Shown: positions 15,056 through 23,985 of the stretch, piece by piece
How the letters are laid out: each line of letters opens with the position of its first letter
How positions within the stretch are numbered: the first letter of the stretch is position 1
Source: SZUA-359 sp039809125
Lineage (GTDB): Bacteria > Patescibacteriota > Saccharimonadia > Saccharimonadales > Saccharimonadaceae
Direction: 5' to 3'
Length of the DNA stretch: 64,000 bases
Assembly: GCA_039809125.1 (NCBI GenBank)
Contig: JBDHUM010000001.1
Span: forward strand, 1 to 64,000
The notes under the pieces: model-generated
Told to the model about the DNA's origin: nothing
Seen by the model: only the letters and a program-made list of their open reading frames with translations
Database searches by the model: none
Program-made: the position numbers and the translations under genes

Positions 15056-16438
15056 ATGACACAATGGTTAAACTGGTTTTCGAGCTTAATTCGTAGGAAA
15101 ACAACTGATGAAAACAGCGTTCATGATCATAATCTCATGCACGCGCAGCGTCGATACCGCAAGTTTGGTCGTGCTGTTCGCGTACTTGGACCGGGTATTG
15201 TGACTGGTGCAGCTGATGATGATCCAAGTGGTATTGCAACCTACTCCCAGGCCGGTGCGATCTACGGGTACAGCCTACTTTGGATGTTCCCGGTTATGTT
15301 TCCGTTGCTTTTTGCGGTGCAAGAAAGCTGTGCTCGGATCGGTGCGGTTAGTGGTGATGGATTAGCAGCTTTACTGAAACGCTATTACAGCAAGAAGTTA
15401 CTTTATGGATCAGTTACGCTAGTTGTAGTTGCCAATGTTGTTAATATTGGTGCCGATTTAGCGGCAATGGCGGCTGCTGTTGAGCTGCTAGTGCCCGGTT
15501 TGCCGATTACCGGATTAGCGATTTTTTTTGGTATTGTTTGTGTGGTAATGCAAATCACTGTACCATATAAACGCTACGCAAAAATTCTGAAGTGGCTTGC
15601 GATTACATTGTTTGCCTACCCAATAACAGCTTTTTTGGTTGGACAACCGTGGTTAACTGTTTTAGAACGAACGCTTGTTCCAGAAATTACATTTAATAAA
15701 GACATCATCTACTTGATGGTTGGTATTTTGGGCACAACGATATCACCGTATTTATTTTTTTGGAATACTTCAGAAGTAGTCGAAGAAGAGGTTGAGAAGA
15801 AACGTCTGCATGTATCTTCGACTATGGCTGTACCTCGTATCAGTCGGGCGTTTATACGGAATATCAGGATCGACACATTTGTCGGGATGTTGCTGGCAGC
15901 GGTGTCGGCCTGGTTTATCGTGGTTGCCTGTGCCTCTGTACTTAATATGAATGGTATCAAGGAAATTGAAACAGCGGCCGACGCGGCAGCAGCACTGGAG
16001 CCACTAGTACAAGGTTTTCCATATGCCGGATTAATCGCAAAACTTTTATTTGCGGTCGGTATTATCGGAGTCGGCTTGCTGGCAGTACCAGTACTGGCTG
16101 GATCATCAAGCTATGCACTCAGTGAAGCACTTGGAATTCGCGAGGGCTACTACCGAAAATTTAAAAAAGCACATGGATTTTATGGCATCATCACATTTGC
16201 AACAGTTGCTGGAATCATCATTAACTTTATTGGTATTCCGCCGATTCAAGCTTTGATATTCTCAGCCGTGTTTAATGCTATAGCAAGTGTTCCATTGCTC
16301 TGGATGATCTATAGAGTTGGCAATAATCGTGAAATAATGGGTGATTATCGTAATGGACGCTGGAGTAATGCCGGAGTTATGACAGCGTTTTTGGTGATGT
16401 TGCTTGCGACTATAATTTTGTTGACATCATTATTTTAG
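15056..16438 (+). CDS. NRAMP-related divalent metal transporter
   Basis: This 460-residue protein has about eleven membrane helices. The first-helix motif is DPSG (TGAADDDPSGIATYSQAGA) instead of the canonical DPGN. The sixth-helix segment reads GTTISPYLFFW where classical NRAMP has a Met in MPHN, so the metal-selecting Met appears replaced by Ser. This points to an NRAMP-related branch with altered selectivity, possibly Mg or Mn rather than Fe. TACAAT (15041-15046) lies 9 nt before ATG. It is 25 nt downstream of acetate kinase but probably has its own promoter. Confidence 0.85.
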   Translation: MTQWLNWFSSLIRRKTTDENSVHDHNLMHAQRRYRKFGRAVRVLGPGIVTGAADDDPSGIATYSQAGAIYGYSLLWMFPVMFPLLFAVQESCARIGAVSGDGLAALLKRYYSKKLLYGSVTLVVVANVVNIGADLAAMAAAVELLVPGLPITGLAIFFGIVCVVMQITVPYKRYAKILKWLAITLFAYPITAFLVGQPWLTVLERTLVPEITFNKDIIYLMVGILGTTISPYLFFWNTSEVVEEEVEKKRLHVSSTMAVPRISRAFIRNIRIDTFVGMLLAAVSAWFIVVACASVLNMNGIKEIETAADAAAALEPLVQGFPYAGLIAKLLFAVGIIGVGLLAVPVLAGSSSYALSEALGIREGYYRKFKKAHGFYGIITFATVAGIIINFIGIPPIQALIFSAVFNAIASVPLLWMIYRVGNNREIMGDYRNGRWSNAGVMTAFLVMLLATIILLTSLF

Positions 16439-16446
16439 AGTAAAGA

Positions 16447-17013
16447 TTATAGATTTCGCATGATGTAGCCGGAAATAACACCAACTAAGATAATTCCTGC
16501 ACCGAGGAGGGTTGTCTCAAGCGCATCACGCATACGCGGCATGCCTAGCATATACGCTCGCCACCACCCAGCGAGGGCTAATAGCGTCAGTGTGACGATT
16601 ACACACCACACGATGGCGAGTATGGTATTGCCGAGGATAAATAGCGGAATGATTGAGATAAAACTAATAGCAAAATAAGAAATAAATTCAATAAATGCTG
16701 GCATAAAGTAGTGACTAAATTTACTTTGCTTCTCACGACCATCGAGCTCATCGAGATAATGTTCACTTGAGTACTTAACGCTTGCATTGTTGAAACCGTT
16801 GACAATAATTGAGATAATTCCTGTCACTAAAAGAGCATGACGAGGCAAATCCGTAAAAGCAAGCGCAACAACAATGCTTGCGCCGATAGCGAATCCTCCT
16901 TCAAAACCTTCGAAGGCAGCCAGGAAACGTTGGGCAGACATCGGTAAAGTAAGTGTGCGGCGAGCTGCATGTAGGGGATGGTGTTTTGATGAAGAGCCTA
17001 TTTTGGTATACAT
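16447..17013 (-). CDS. VIT1/CCC1-like membrane protein
   Basis: This 188-residue protein has about five hydrophobic segments. The first helix EGGFAIGASIVVALAF and the segment KYSSEHYLDELDGREKQ resemble VIT1/CCC1 iron/manganese transporters, in which an acidic cytosolic stretch follows helix 2. Convergent with the NRAMP-like gene 9 bp away and divergent from the PAP2 gene. The match is by pattern only; a general membrane protein is possible. A TAAAAT box lies just upstream of the start. Confidence 0.55.
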   Translation of the reverse strand: MYTKIGSSSKHHPLHAARRTLTLPMSAQRFLAAFEGFEGGFAIGASIVVALAFTDLPRHALLVTGIISIIVNGFNNASVKYSSEHYLDELDGREKQSKFSHYFMPAFIEFISYFAISFISIIPLFILGNTILAIVWCVIVTLTLLALAGWWRAYMLGMPRMRDALETTLLGAGIILVGVISGYIMRNL

Positions 17014-17030
17014 GATGATTTTAGTGTACC

Positions 17031-17564
17031 ATGATACTGAGAGATGTATACAGAAAGACGCGTATGATTGATGTAATGCTTCGAATTGTTGCCGATGGTT
17101 TTGTGGTGATTATTTTTCTAATTGCAGCCTATAGTTTTATTGTCAAAATTCCGAAGCAGATGTGGAAATATTGGGCCATACGTATTGTTCTAGCGGGAAT
17201 CACCTCCTACCTATTCGCTAAACTGATTGCATATTTTTACCAACCAGAGACATTACGTCCATTCGAAAAACTTGGCGTTGATGCTGGAGCAGCATACTTG
17301 AATAACCCTGGGTTTCCGAGCGACCATGCTTTATTTGCCATGTTTCTGACACTTGCAGTCTGGTTTTCAACACGTCACAAGGCACTCTCGGTGATACTAT
17401 TGAGTTTGACGCTATTGATGGGTGCAGCTAGAGTGCTAGCCTTGGTACATACCCCGACAGATGTGATTGGCGGTTGCTTAATAGCGATAGTTGGATGCGT
17501 ATGGTATGGACATATGCCGGAAAAAGTAGTAAAGTTGTATAAAAGAGGAGAGAAGAATGAATAA
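17031..17564 (+). CDS. PAP2 superfamily phosphatase
   Basis: This 177-residue membrane protein has the acid-phosphatase/PAP2 signatures: a Lys and LRP in the loop KLIAYFYQPETLRPF, GFPSDHALF in place of PSGH, and ARVLALVHTPTDVIGG supplying R-x5-H-x3-D. Such enzymes dephosphorylate undecaprenyl pyrophosphate or phospholipids at the membrane. A start at Met12 (17064) is possible. The stop overlaps the start of the next gene by 8 nt. Confidence 0.85.
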   Translation: MILRDVYRKTRMIDVMLRIVADGFVVIIFLIAAYSFIVKIPKQMWKYWAIRIVLAGITSYLFAKLIAYFYQPETLRPFEKLGVDAGAAYLNNPGFPSDHALFAMFLTLAVWFSTRHKALSVILLSLTLLMGAARVLALVHTPTDVIGGCLIAIVGCVWYGHMPEKVVKLYKRGEKNE

Positions 17565-18060
17565 CGATACTACGCTTGTGGCGACAAACGCCGAACGTAT
17601 TGAGCCAATTGTACCAATGTCGAGAGCAGAGCTGATGCGAGTGTTTGTGATAGGTCTTGCGGCAGGTCTAGTTGCGTTGGGTGCGTATATGCTTCTAAAA
17701 CAGTACGTGTTTGACCGTGCAATGTGCACTACAGATGCTTCAGCAACCTGTGCTCAATCGCCAACTTACTCGATGATTGTGAGTATGGTGTTGTCAGCGC
17801 TAGCTACACTAGTGGCACTTGTGCAATCACGTACATTCCGTCCACTGCTGGTTGTAATAGCAGCATCAATAGCTTTGTGGGGATTTGAGCGGCTACTCGT
17901 CAGTGCTTTACCTTGGTATCTTGAGCTAGTGTTAGGCGCAGTATTATTTGGACTAGTGTACGTGTTATTCGCTTGGGTTGTTCGAATTCGTTCGTTTATC
18001 GTTGCTGCAATTGTTGCACTCGTCTTGGCTATTGCAGTGCAGCTTGTAGCAATTAGCTAG
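17557..18060 (+). CDS. Hypothetical membrane protein, five helices
   Basis: This 167-residue protein has a hydrophilic N-terminus (about 30 residues) and roughly five hydrophobic helices. I recognise no family. An AGAGGAGAG ribosome site lies before the ATG inside the end of the PAP2 gene, so it is co-translated with that gene. Confidence 0.75.
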   Translation: MNNDTTLVATNAERIEPIVPMSRAELMRVFVIGLAAGLVALGAYMLLKQYVFDRAMCTTDASATCAQSPTYSMIVSMVLSALATLVALVQSRTFRPLLVVIAASIALWGFERLLVSALPWYLELVLGAVLFGLVYVLFAWVVRIRSFIVAAIVALVLAIAVQLVAIS

Positions 18061-18075
18061 TGCTATACTAGATTC

Positions 18076-19155
18076 ATGGATAGCATACTTTTACTAGTTA
18101 TCGTTTTAGCGGTGGTTGTGATTGGTTTTGGTGTAATTATTTTTTTGTTGCAGACAAAACTAAATGAACTACGTAATCATACTGCCGTCGAAATGGTGAA
18201 GGGTGATATGGTAGAGTTATCACGAAGCATCACCCAGCTTCAATCGAATATGACACAACAGCTTACTCAAAGTTCCTCTTCAGTGCAACATTCACTACAA
18301 AAACAGTTGAGTGAAAGTGCTCGTTTGGTGGCTGATGTCACTCAGCGGCTAACAAAACTCGATGAAACAAACAAACGGGTAGTCGATGTTGCGGATGAAC
18401 TAAAGACATTGCAGAACGTATTGAGCAACCCAAAACAACGCGGAGTTTTTGGCGAATTTTATCTAGAAAGCGTTTTAGAAAACGTCTTGCCGGTCGGACA
18501 GTATCAAATGCAGTACAAGTTTCGTGATGGAGAGACGGTAGACGCAGTGATATTTCTTGAAAAAGGTCAGGTATTACCGATCGATAGCAAGTTTAGCCTC
18601 GAAAACTATAATCGAATGATCCAGGCTGAGACAAAGGATGAACGCGACCGACTATTACAGAAGGTAAAAGTCGACTTAAAAAACCGTATTGACGAAACAA
18701 GCAAGTACATTCGTCGCAGCGAAAAAACCATGGATTTTGCGTTCATGTTTATCCCGTCGGAATCACTGTACTATGACTTACTGATTAATAATGTTGGCCA
18801 AGGCGGTAGTTCGCGGGACTTGATCGAGTACGCATTTCGCGATAAACGTGTTATCATTGTGAGCCCAACTAGTTTTATGGCATATCTGCAGACGGTACTG
18901 CAAGGGTTGCGTAGCTTACAAATCGAAGAGCAGGCCAAAGACATTCAAGAACGTGTTGGCAAACTCGGTACTCATATTGCTAAATTTGAGACGTTTATGC
19001 AGAAGCTAGGTTCGTCGCTTTCTACTACTGTCAACCACTATAATTCGGCGCACAAAGAGTTGGCAAAAGTTGACAAAGACATCGTAAAAATCGCCGATCA
19101 TAGTGATAAGCACGTCGAACCGCTAGCAATTGAAAAACCATTACAAGACGAATAG
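18076..19155 (+). CDS. rmuC: RmuC family DNA recombination protein
   Basis: This 359-residue protein has an N-terminal membrane anchor (residues 4-26), a coiled coil (about 27-110), and the RmuC core with RGVFGEFYLESVLENVLP, DAVIFLEKGQVLPIDSKFSLENY and FMFIPSESLYYDLL. RmuC proteins are thought to limit DNA inversions and carry a nuclease-like fold. TATACT (18064-18069) lies 6 nt before the ATG, giving a leaderless start. A strong terminator follows. Confidence 0.92.
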   Translation: MDSILLLVIVLAVVVIGFGVIIFLLQTKLNELRNHTAVEMVKGDMVELSRSITQLQSNMTQQLTQSSSSVQHSLQKQLSESARLVADVTQRLTKLDETNKRVVDVADELKTLQNVLSNPKQRGVFGEFYLESVLENVLPVGQYQMQYKFRDGETVDAVIFLEKGQVLPIDSKFSLENYNRMIQAETKDERDRLLQKVKVDLKNRIDETSKYIRRSEKTMDFAFMFIPSESLYYDLLINNVGQGGSSRDLIEYAFRDKRVIIVSPTSFMAYLQTVLQGLRSLQIEEQAKDIQERVGKLGTHIAKFETFMQKLGSSLSTTVNHYNSAHKELAKVDKDIVKIADHSDKHVEPLAIEKPLQDE

Positions 19156-19164
19156 CTTATATAC

Positions 19165-19199
19165 AAAAAATCTCGCCTGTCCTGAGGGCGAGATTTTTT
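19165..19199. terminator. Bidirectional terminator between rmuC and aquaporin
   Basis: AAAAAATCTCGCC (19165-19177) pairs perfectly with GGCGAGATTTTTT (19187-19199) over 13 bp. It lies between convergent genes and serves both. Confidence 0.92.
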
Positions 19200-19214
19200 G
19201 TTTCGACAAACTGA

Positions 19215-20144
19215 CTATCCGCGGAAGCGATAGCCGAGCAAGCGAGATAGGTTTGCGCCAAGTGCGGCACCAACTAACGTACCACCAAGAACTTCCCAGC
19301 CAATTCGTGAGAATTTCTTCTCATCCTTTTCAGCTTGAGAACTACGTAGTTGAGATTCTGGAACCTCGGTTGCGGCAACGGCAACAGCAGGATTTAATGT
19401 CGCACCACCTGCATAAATTACGTGTGGGATTTTTGGTTGGTTTTTCGCATCTGCGCTTTCGCTAGCAGCAGTCTGGTAGTTTGCAATTGCTTGCGTACGA
19501 GCGTTGTTGTACAGACTTGTTGATGCCACCAGTGCGACAAAAAGTGACAAACCAATTCCGAACGCTTTAGCGCTAGCAGAAAGGTCGAGCCGGCTGATCA
19601 CTGAAGTTAGTCCCCAAAGGAAAATCGCTGTTCCGATAAGTTCAACAAAGAAAACACTCCAGCTGAATTCGTTGAAGTGACCGAAGAAATCAATGTTTAA
19701 CTTACTATTGCTGACACTTGTCATAACAACGACGGCTGCGATTGCACCGAGTAGCTGCGCTACCCAGTAAAATGGTACCAAAACTGTACGAAGTCGTTGG
19801 CTGGCCCAAAGACCGAAAGTAACGGCTGGGTTGACATGTGATCCTGAAACAGCGCCAATGGTCATTACCAAAACAGCCAGAGTCAAACCAACATAAAGTG
19901 GTACAACATCAGATGCTGTCATGAGCGCGACGGTAGTTAGCACAAACGTGCCAACTAATTCTGCCAGTACAATATTAACTAGATTGTTATCAAGTTTGCG
20001 AGCGGTTGAGTTGCCGGTGCCGCTAGCAACACTTCGCGACGGAACGTCGCTTGCTTTGACTGTACGTACAGTTGTACGTGATCGAGCCGGAGCCGATTTA
20101 CGGGCGGTCGAAGTAGTTTTTTTAGTGGCCTTCTTTGTAGCCAT
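19215..20144 (-). CDS. Aquaporin/glycerol facilitator (MIP family) with basic N-terminal tail
   Basis: This 309-residue protein has six membrane helices and both MIP half-helix motifs, NPAVTFGLWASQR (GSHVNPAV) and GGATLNPAVAVAA. The first ~50 residues are unusual: a Lys/Ala/Thr/Arg-rich tail (MATKKATKKTTSTARKS...), like histone H1-type tails, before the first helix. It conducts water or small solutes. The second half has a long insertion between helices (about 215-245). An AGGAGG-type site (rc of 20150-20160) precedes ATG, so this gene is not leaderless. Confidence 0.9.
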   Translation of the reverse strand: MATKKATKKTTSTARKSAPARSRTTVRTVKASDVPSRSVASGTGNSTARKLDNNLVNIVLAELVGTFVLTTVALMTASDVVPLYVGLTLAVLVMTIGAVSGSHVNPAVTFGLWASQRLRTVLVPFYWVAQLLGAIAAVVVMTSVSNSKLNIDFFGHFNEFSWSVFFVELIGTAIFLWGLTSVISRLDLSASAKAFGIGLSLFVALVASTSLYNNARTQAIANYQTAASESADAKNQPKIPHVIYAGGATLNPAVAVAATEVPESQLRSSQAEKDEKKFSRIGWEVLGGTLVGAALGANLSRLLGYRFRG

Positions 20145-20201
20145 ACTCTATTTCCTCCTTTAAAACTAGAATATAACGCTAGTATAGCATATACTAATTC
20201 T

Positions 20202-20444
20202 ATGGGGCTATATATTAACCAAAATCAGAATCGAACTGAATTACAGCAGAGGCTTGATGCCGAATTAAGAGCTAAAGTGGCTGCACGCTCAAAGCAAGAT
20301 AATCTGGAACATGACGGCATCGACGATAGTGCTTATATCGAAGGCACTAAACAAACGACATCACTTGATTGGGCATGGCTTGTAATTGGACTAGTAGTTA
20401 TAATATTGCTCGGTACGTTTATTTATATGCTGAGTCAAGGATAG
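20202..20444 (+). CDS. Small single-pass membrane protein
   Basis: This 80-residue protein has a charged N-terminal region (about 1-53, helical, Gln/Arg/Glu-rich) and one C-terminal membrane helix (WAWLVIGLVVIILLGTFIYML). No family is recognised. TATACT (20190-20195) lies 6 nt before the ATG. It is followed after 7 nt by pheS, so it may share the synthetase transcript. Confidence 0.75.
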   Translation: MGLYINQNQNRTELQQRLDAELRAKVAARSKQDNLEHDGIDDSAYIEGTKQTTSLDWAWLVIGLVVIILLGTFIYMLSQG

Positions 20445-20451
20445 ACGAGCT

Positions 20452-21486
20452 GTGGATTTTGATCAAATAAAACAGCAGCTATGTTACGAAGTTGAGAAGA
20501 CCGATACACCGCGAAGTGTTTTAAAATCGGCTGAGCTGAGGGCTTTGTATCAAGCGATTAAACAGCAGCCAGCTGAAAACCGAGCTGAGTTCGGTGCGAA
20601 GGTAAACGCATTGAAGCAAGTAGTCGAAGAAGCAATAGAAAAACGTGAAGCTAGTTTGAATGTGAAGATGCTTGAGCCGATTGACGTGACAGCACCTATG
20701 GATACCAACACTCCCATCCCTGCTTTAATGGCTGGCTCAACTGGATCGATTCATCCGATCTCTCAGGAAATAGGTTACATGAGTGATATTTTGCAGCGGA
20801 TGGGCTTTCGTGTTTACGGATCACGGGAAATCGATGATCAGTACCATATGTTTGAAACTCTGAACTTCCCAAAAGGACATCCTGCACGTGACGATTATGA
20901 TACTTTCATGACAATTGAAACCGACAGCGACGGTGATCAATTAATTGCACCCGCTCATACTAGCACTATGCAAAATCGGATTTTGCGCGAACTAAAACCA
21001 CAGCTCGAAAATGGCGAACCAATTGCTGCAACGAGTATTGATCGTGTGTTTCGCAATGAAGATTTAGACGCTAGACATGAGCATACGTTTTATCAGTGCG
21101 AGGGTGTGTATGTCGATAAAGGAATTCATGCTGGTATGCTGGTTGCGACATTGAAGACATTTTTAGAAGACTACTTTGGTCGCGAGATCGACGAACGGGT
21201 CAACCCATTTTACTTTCCATTTACTGAACCAAGTTTTGAATTTAGCTTAGGATGTCCATTTTGCGACAAAAAAGGTTGTTCGATTTGTTCGCAAAGCGGG
21301 TGGATTGAGTTACTTGGCTGTGGAATGATTCATCCAAATGTACTGAAGGCAGCTAATATCGATCCAGTCATTTATACTGGCTTTGCTTGGGGGGTAGGCG
21401 TGGAACGACTGATTATGATGAAACATGGCATTGAAGATATTCGTCATTTTGAAAGTGCGAAATTAGATTTTTTGAGGCAGTTTTAG
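20452..21486 (+). CDS. pheS: Phenylalanyl-tRNA synthetase alpha subunit
   Basis: This 344-residue class II synthetase subunit starts at GTG. It has the N-terminal coiled coil, PAHTSTMQNR (motif 2 region), the PFYFPFTEPSFEF core, a Cys-rich insert CPFCDKKGCSICSQ, and GFAWGVGVERLIMMKHGI (motif 3). It forms a heterotetramer with PheT to charge tRNA-Phe. pheT starts 2 nt after the stop. Confidence 0.97.
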   Translation: MDFDQIKQQLCYEVEKTDTPRSVLKSAELRALYQAIKQQPAENRAEFGAKVNALKQVVEEAIEKREASLNVKMLEPIDVTAPMDTNTPIPALMAGSTGSIHPISQEIGYMSDILQRMGFRVYGSREIDDQYHMFETLNFPKGHPARDDYDTFMTIETDSDGDQLIAPAHTSTMQNRILRELKPQLENGEPIAATSIDRVFRNEDLDARHEHTFYQCEGVYVDKGIHAGMLVATLKTFLEDYFGREIDERVNPFYFPFTEPSFEFSLGCPFCDKKGCSICSQSGWIELLGCGMIHPNVLKAANIDPVIYTGFAWGVGVERLIMMKHGIEDIRHFESAKLDFLRQF

Positions 21487-21487
21487 C

Positions 21488-23956
21488 ATGAAAGTAAGTC
21501 TGAATACCATTAAACAATTTATTGACTTTGAACTGCCACCAGTTGATGAATTAGTGGCGCGGATAAATCAGCAGCTTGGCGGGGTCGAAGAAGTTATTCA
21601 TCTTGGAGAGAGATATGAACATGCACGAATTGTTCGTGTAGCAGAGTGTGCACGACACCCCAACGCAGACAAGCTAAGTGTCTGCAAGATTGATGTGGGT
21701 GGTGAGCTCGTGCAAGTTGTTTGCGGAGCACCGAATGTTCACGCAAACATGTGGACAGTATGGCTGCCACCAGAATCGATCGTGCCAAGTACAGCTGGGG
21801 ATAAAGAGCCACTTAAACTAAAGAGTCGTGAAATACGCGGCATTGTCAGCAATGGCATGTTGGCGGCGGGAGATGAACTTGCCATCAATAGCGATCATGA
21901 TGGGATTGTTGAAATTGATTTAGACGAATGGCGACCATACAATGTTGAGCTGAAGGCGGGCGCACTTTTTGCTGAAGTGTTTGGATTGAATGACACGATA
22001 ATTGATATCGAAAATAAAATGTTTACTCATCGTCCTGATTTGTTTGGCCAATTAGGTGTAGCACGTGAGATTGCTGGGATTTTGGGACATCAATTTGTAA
22101 GTCCAGAATGGTACACGAAAAAACCTGAATTTGAGAATCGCGAAGGTCTTGCGCTTGAAGTTTTTAATGATGCCAACAAAAAAGTACCGCGTTTGGTTGT
22201 TGCAACAATGCAGAAAGTTGAAGTTAAACAAAGTCCACTTTGGCTTCAGTGTGCGTTAATAGCAATGGGCTCAAAGTCGATCAACAATATCGTGGACGTC
22301 ACGAACTATATTATGCTTTTGACAGCACAACCTACACACGCGTATGACTATGACAAACTCCGCGGTCACAAACTTGGTGCACGCATGGCTAAAAAAAGTG
22401 AAAAAATTAGCTTACTCAACGGCAAGACATATGAACTTGATGAAGATGACATTGTGATTGTTGATGGCGAAGGTCCGATTGGTCTTGCAGGCATCATGGG
22501 TGGCGGTAATAGCGAGGTAAGTTCTGATACAAAAAATATTGTACTAGAAGTTGCGAACTTTGATATGTATACGCTGCGAAAATCGAGTATGCGTCACGGA
22601 ATTTTTACAGATGCGCTGAGGCGTTTTAACAAGGGTCAATCACCTCTTCAAAACGATCGTGTTATGAACTTGCTGATGAGCAGCATTATGGATGTTTCAT
22701 CAGCCGAGCAAGCTAGTCGTGTGTTCGACGTTGGTAATTTTAATGATTGCTTGTCGTCAGATGCTGTTCATACGGCCGATTCACTCGATGTTACGACTGA
22801 CTTTATCAACCAGCGATTAGGGATTAACTTATCTGCCGATGAACAGATAAAATTACTCAAAAATGTTGAATTAAAAATTGAGACTGACGTTAATGGCTTA
22901 AAGATATACTCCGCTTTTTGGCGCACCGACATTGAAGATCCAGAAGATGTCGTCGAAGAGATCGGCCGACTATATGGGTTCGAGAAATTACCACGTGAAC
23001 TGCCAGGCCGTAGTGCTAAACCAGCGCCAAAAAATCATATGATCGAACTAAAGCAGAACCTACGTAATGCTATGCAGAAAGCTGGTGCCAATGAAGTTTT
23101 GACGTATAGTTTTGTGCATGAAAGAATTATTAAAAAGGCGAAGCAGGACGTTAACCAGGCATTTCAGCTCTCAAATGCATTGAGCCCGGATTTGCAATAT
23201 TATCGTCTGAGTATTTTGCCGAGCTTGCTTGATAAGGTGCATATGAATATAAAGCAAGGGCACGATGAGTTTGTTTTATATGAAATCGGTAAAGTACATA
23301 ACAAACAACAGTATGCAGACGATGATGAGCTACCTAAAGAGATGGCTATGGTCGATGCAATTTATGCAAGCAAGACAGAGCAGAACGGCGCCGCATATTA
23401 TTATATGAAGCGATTAGTAGAGCAGCTCACTAATGACCTAGGATTAAATGTGGTGTTTAAGAAAATCACCCAACCCATTAGTACCCCTCAGGTGGCACCG
23501 TTCGATCAGGAACGATCCGCCTTAATAGAGACAGAAAGTGGCGAGTTTGTCGGTATCGTCGGTGAACTTAATCAGTACGTCCAGCAAGGATTTAAATTGC
23601 CGCCATACGTTGCTGCTTTTTCGCTCGATAGTACCGCACTACTTGATGCAGTAAGCACGAAAACAACGCATTATCAGCCACTCAGCCGTTATCCTAGCGT
23701 TACACAAGATGTATCGATAGTTACAATCAAATCGTTACCGTACGAGACGATCTATAACACGATTCAAAAAGCATTGATGGAGAAAAAAGGTACGATACAT
23801 GTGACAGTTGTGCCAGTTACAATTTATCAATCTGAGGGTAGTAACCAAAAGACCACGACACTGCGAATTCGTGCAGTCGATCATAATCGTACTTTGACTG
23901 ATGATGAGGTAGGTGAGTTAGTTGATTATGTATTGACTGCGTCGCAATCTCTATAA
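21488..23956 (+). CDS. pheT: Phenylalanyl-tRNA synthetase beta subunit
   Basis: This 822-residue protein has an N-terminal OB-fold tRNA-binding domain (RIVRVAECARHPNADKLSVC), the B3/B4 editing region, B5 and a C-terminal ferredoxin-like anticodon-binding domain (LSRYPSVTQDVSIV). Length is normal for bacterial PheT. It is co-transcribed with pheS. Confidence 0.97.
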   Translation: MKVSLNTIKQFIDFELPPVDELVARINQQLGGVEEVIHLGERYEHARIVRVAECARHPNADKLSVCKIDVGGELVQVVCGAPNVHANMWTVWLPPESIVPSTAGDKEPLKLKSREIRGIVSNGMLAAGDELAINSDHDGIVEIDLDEWRPYNVELKAGALFAEVFGLNDTIIDIENKMFTHRPDLFGQLGVAREIAGILGHQFVSPEWYTKKPEFENREGLALEVFNDANKKVPRLVVATMQKVEVKQSPLWLQCALIAMGSKSINNIVDVTNYIMLLTAQPTHAYDYDKLRGHKLGARMAKKSEKISLLNGKTYELDEDDIVIVDGEGPIGLAGIMGGGNSEVSSDTKNIVLEVANFDMYTLRKSSMRHGIFTDALRRFNKGQSPLQNDRVMNLLMSSIMDVSSAEQASRVFDVGNFNDCLSSDAVHTADSLDVTTDFINQRLGINLSADEQIKLLKNVELKIETDVNGLKIYSAFWRTDIEDPEDVVEEIGRLYGFEKLPRELPGRSAKPAPKNHMIELKQNLRNAMQKAGANEVLTYSFVHERIIKKAKQDVNQAFQLSNALSPDLQYYRLSILPSLLDKVHMNIKQGHDEFVLYEIGKVHNKQQYADDDELPKEMAMVDAIYASKTEQNGAAYYYMKRLVEQLTNDLGLNVVFKKITQPISTPQVAPFDQERSALIETESGEFVGIVGELNQYVQQGFKLPPYVAAFSLDSTALLDAVSTKTTHYQPLSRYPSVTQDVSIVTIKSLPYETIYNTIQKALMEKKGTIHVTVVPVTIYQSEGSNQKTTTLRIRAVDHNRTLTDDEVGELVDYVLTASQSL

Positions 23957-23985
23957 TAATCTAACTCTAAAAAAGAGACTTCTCT

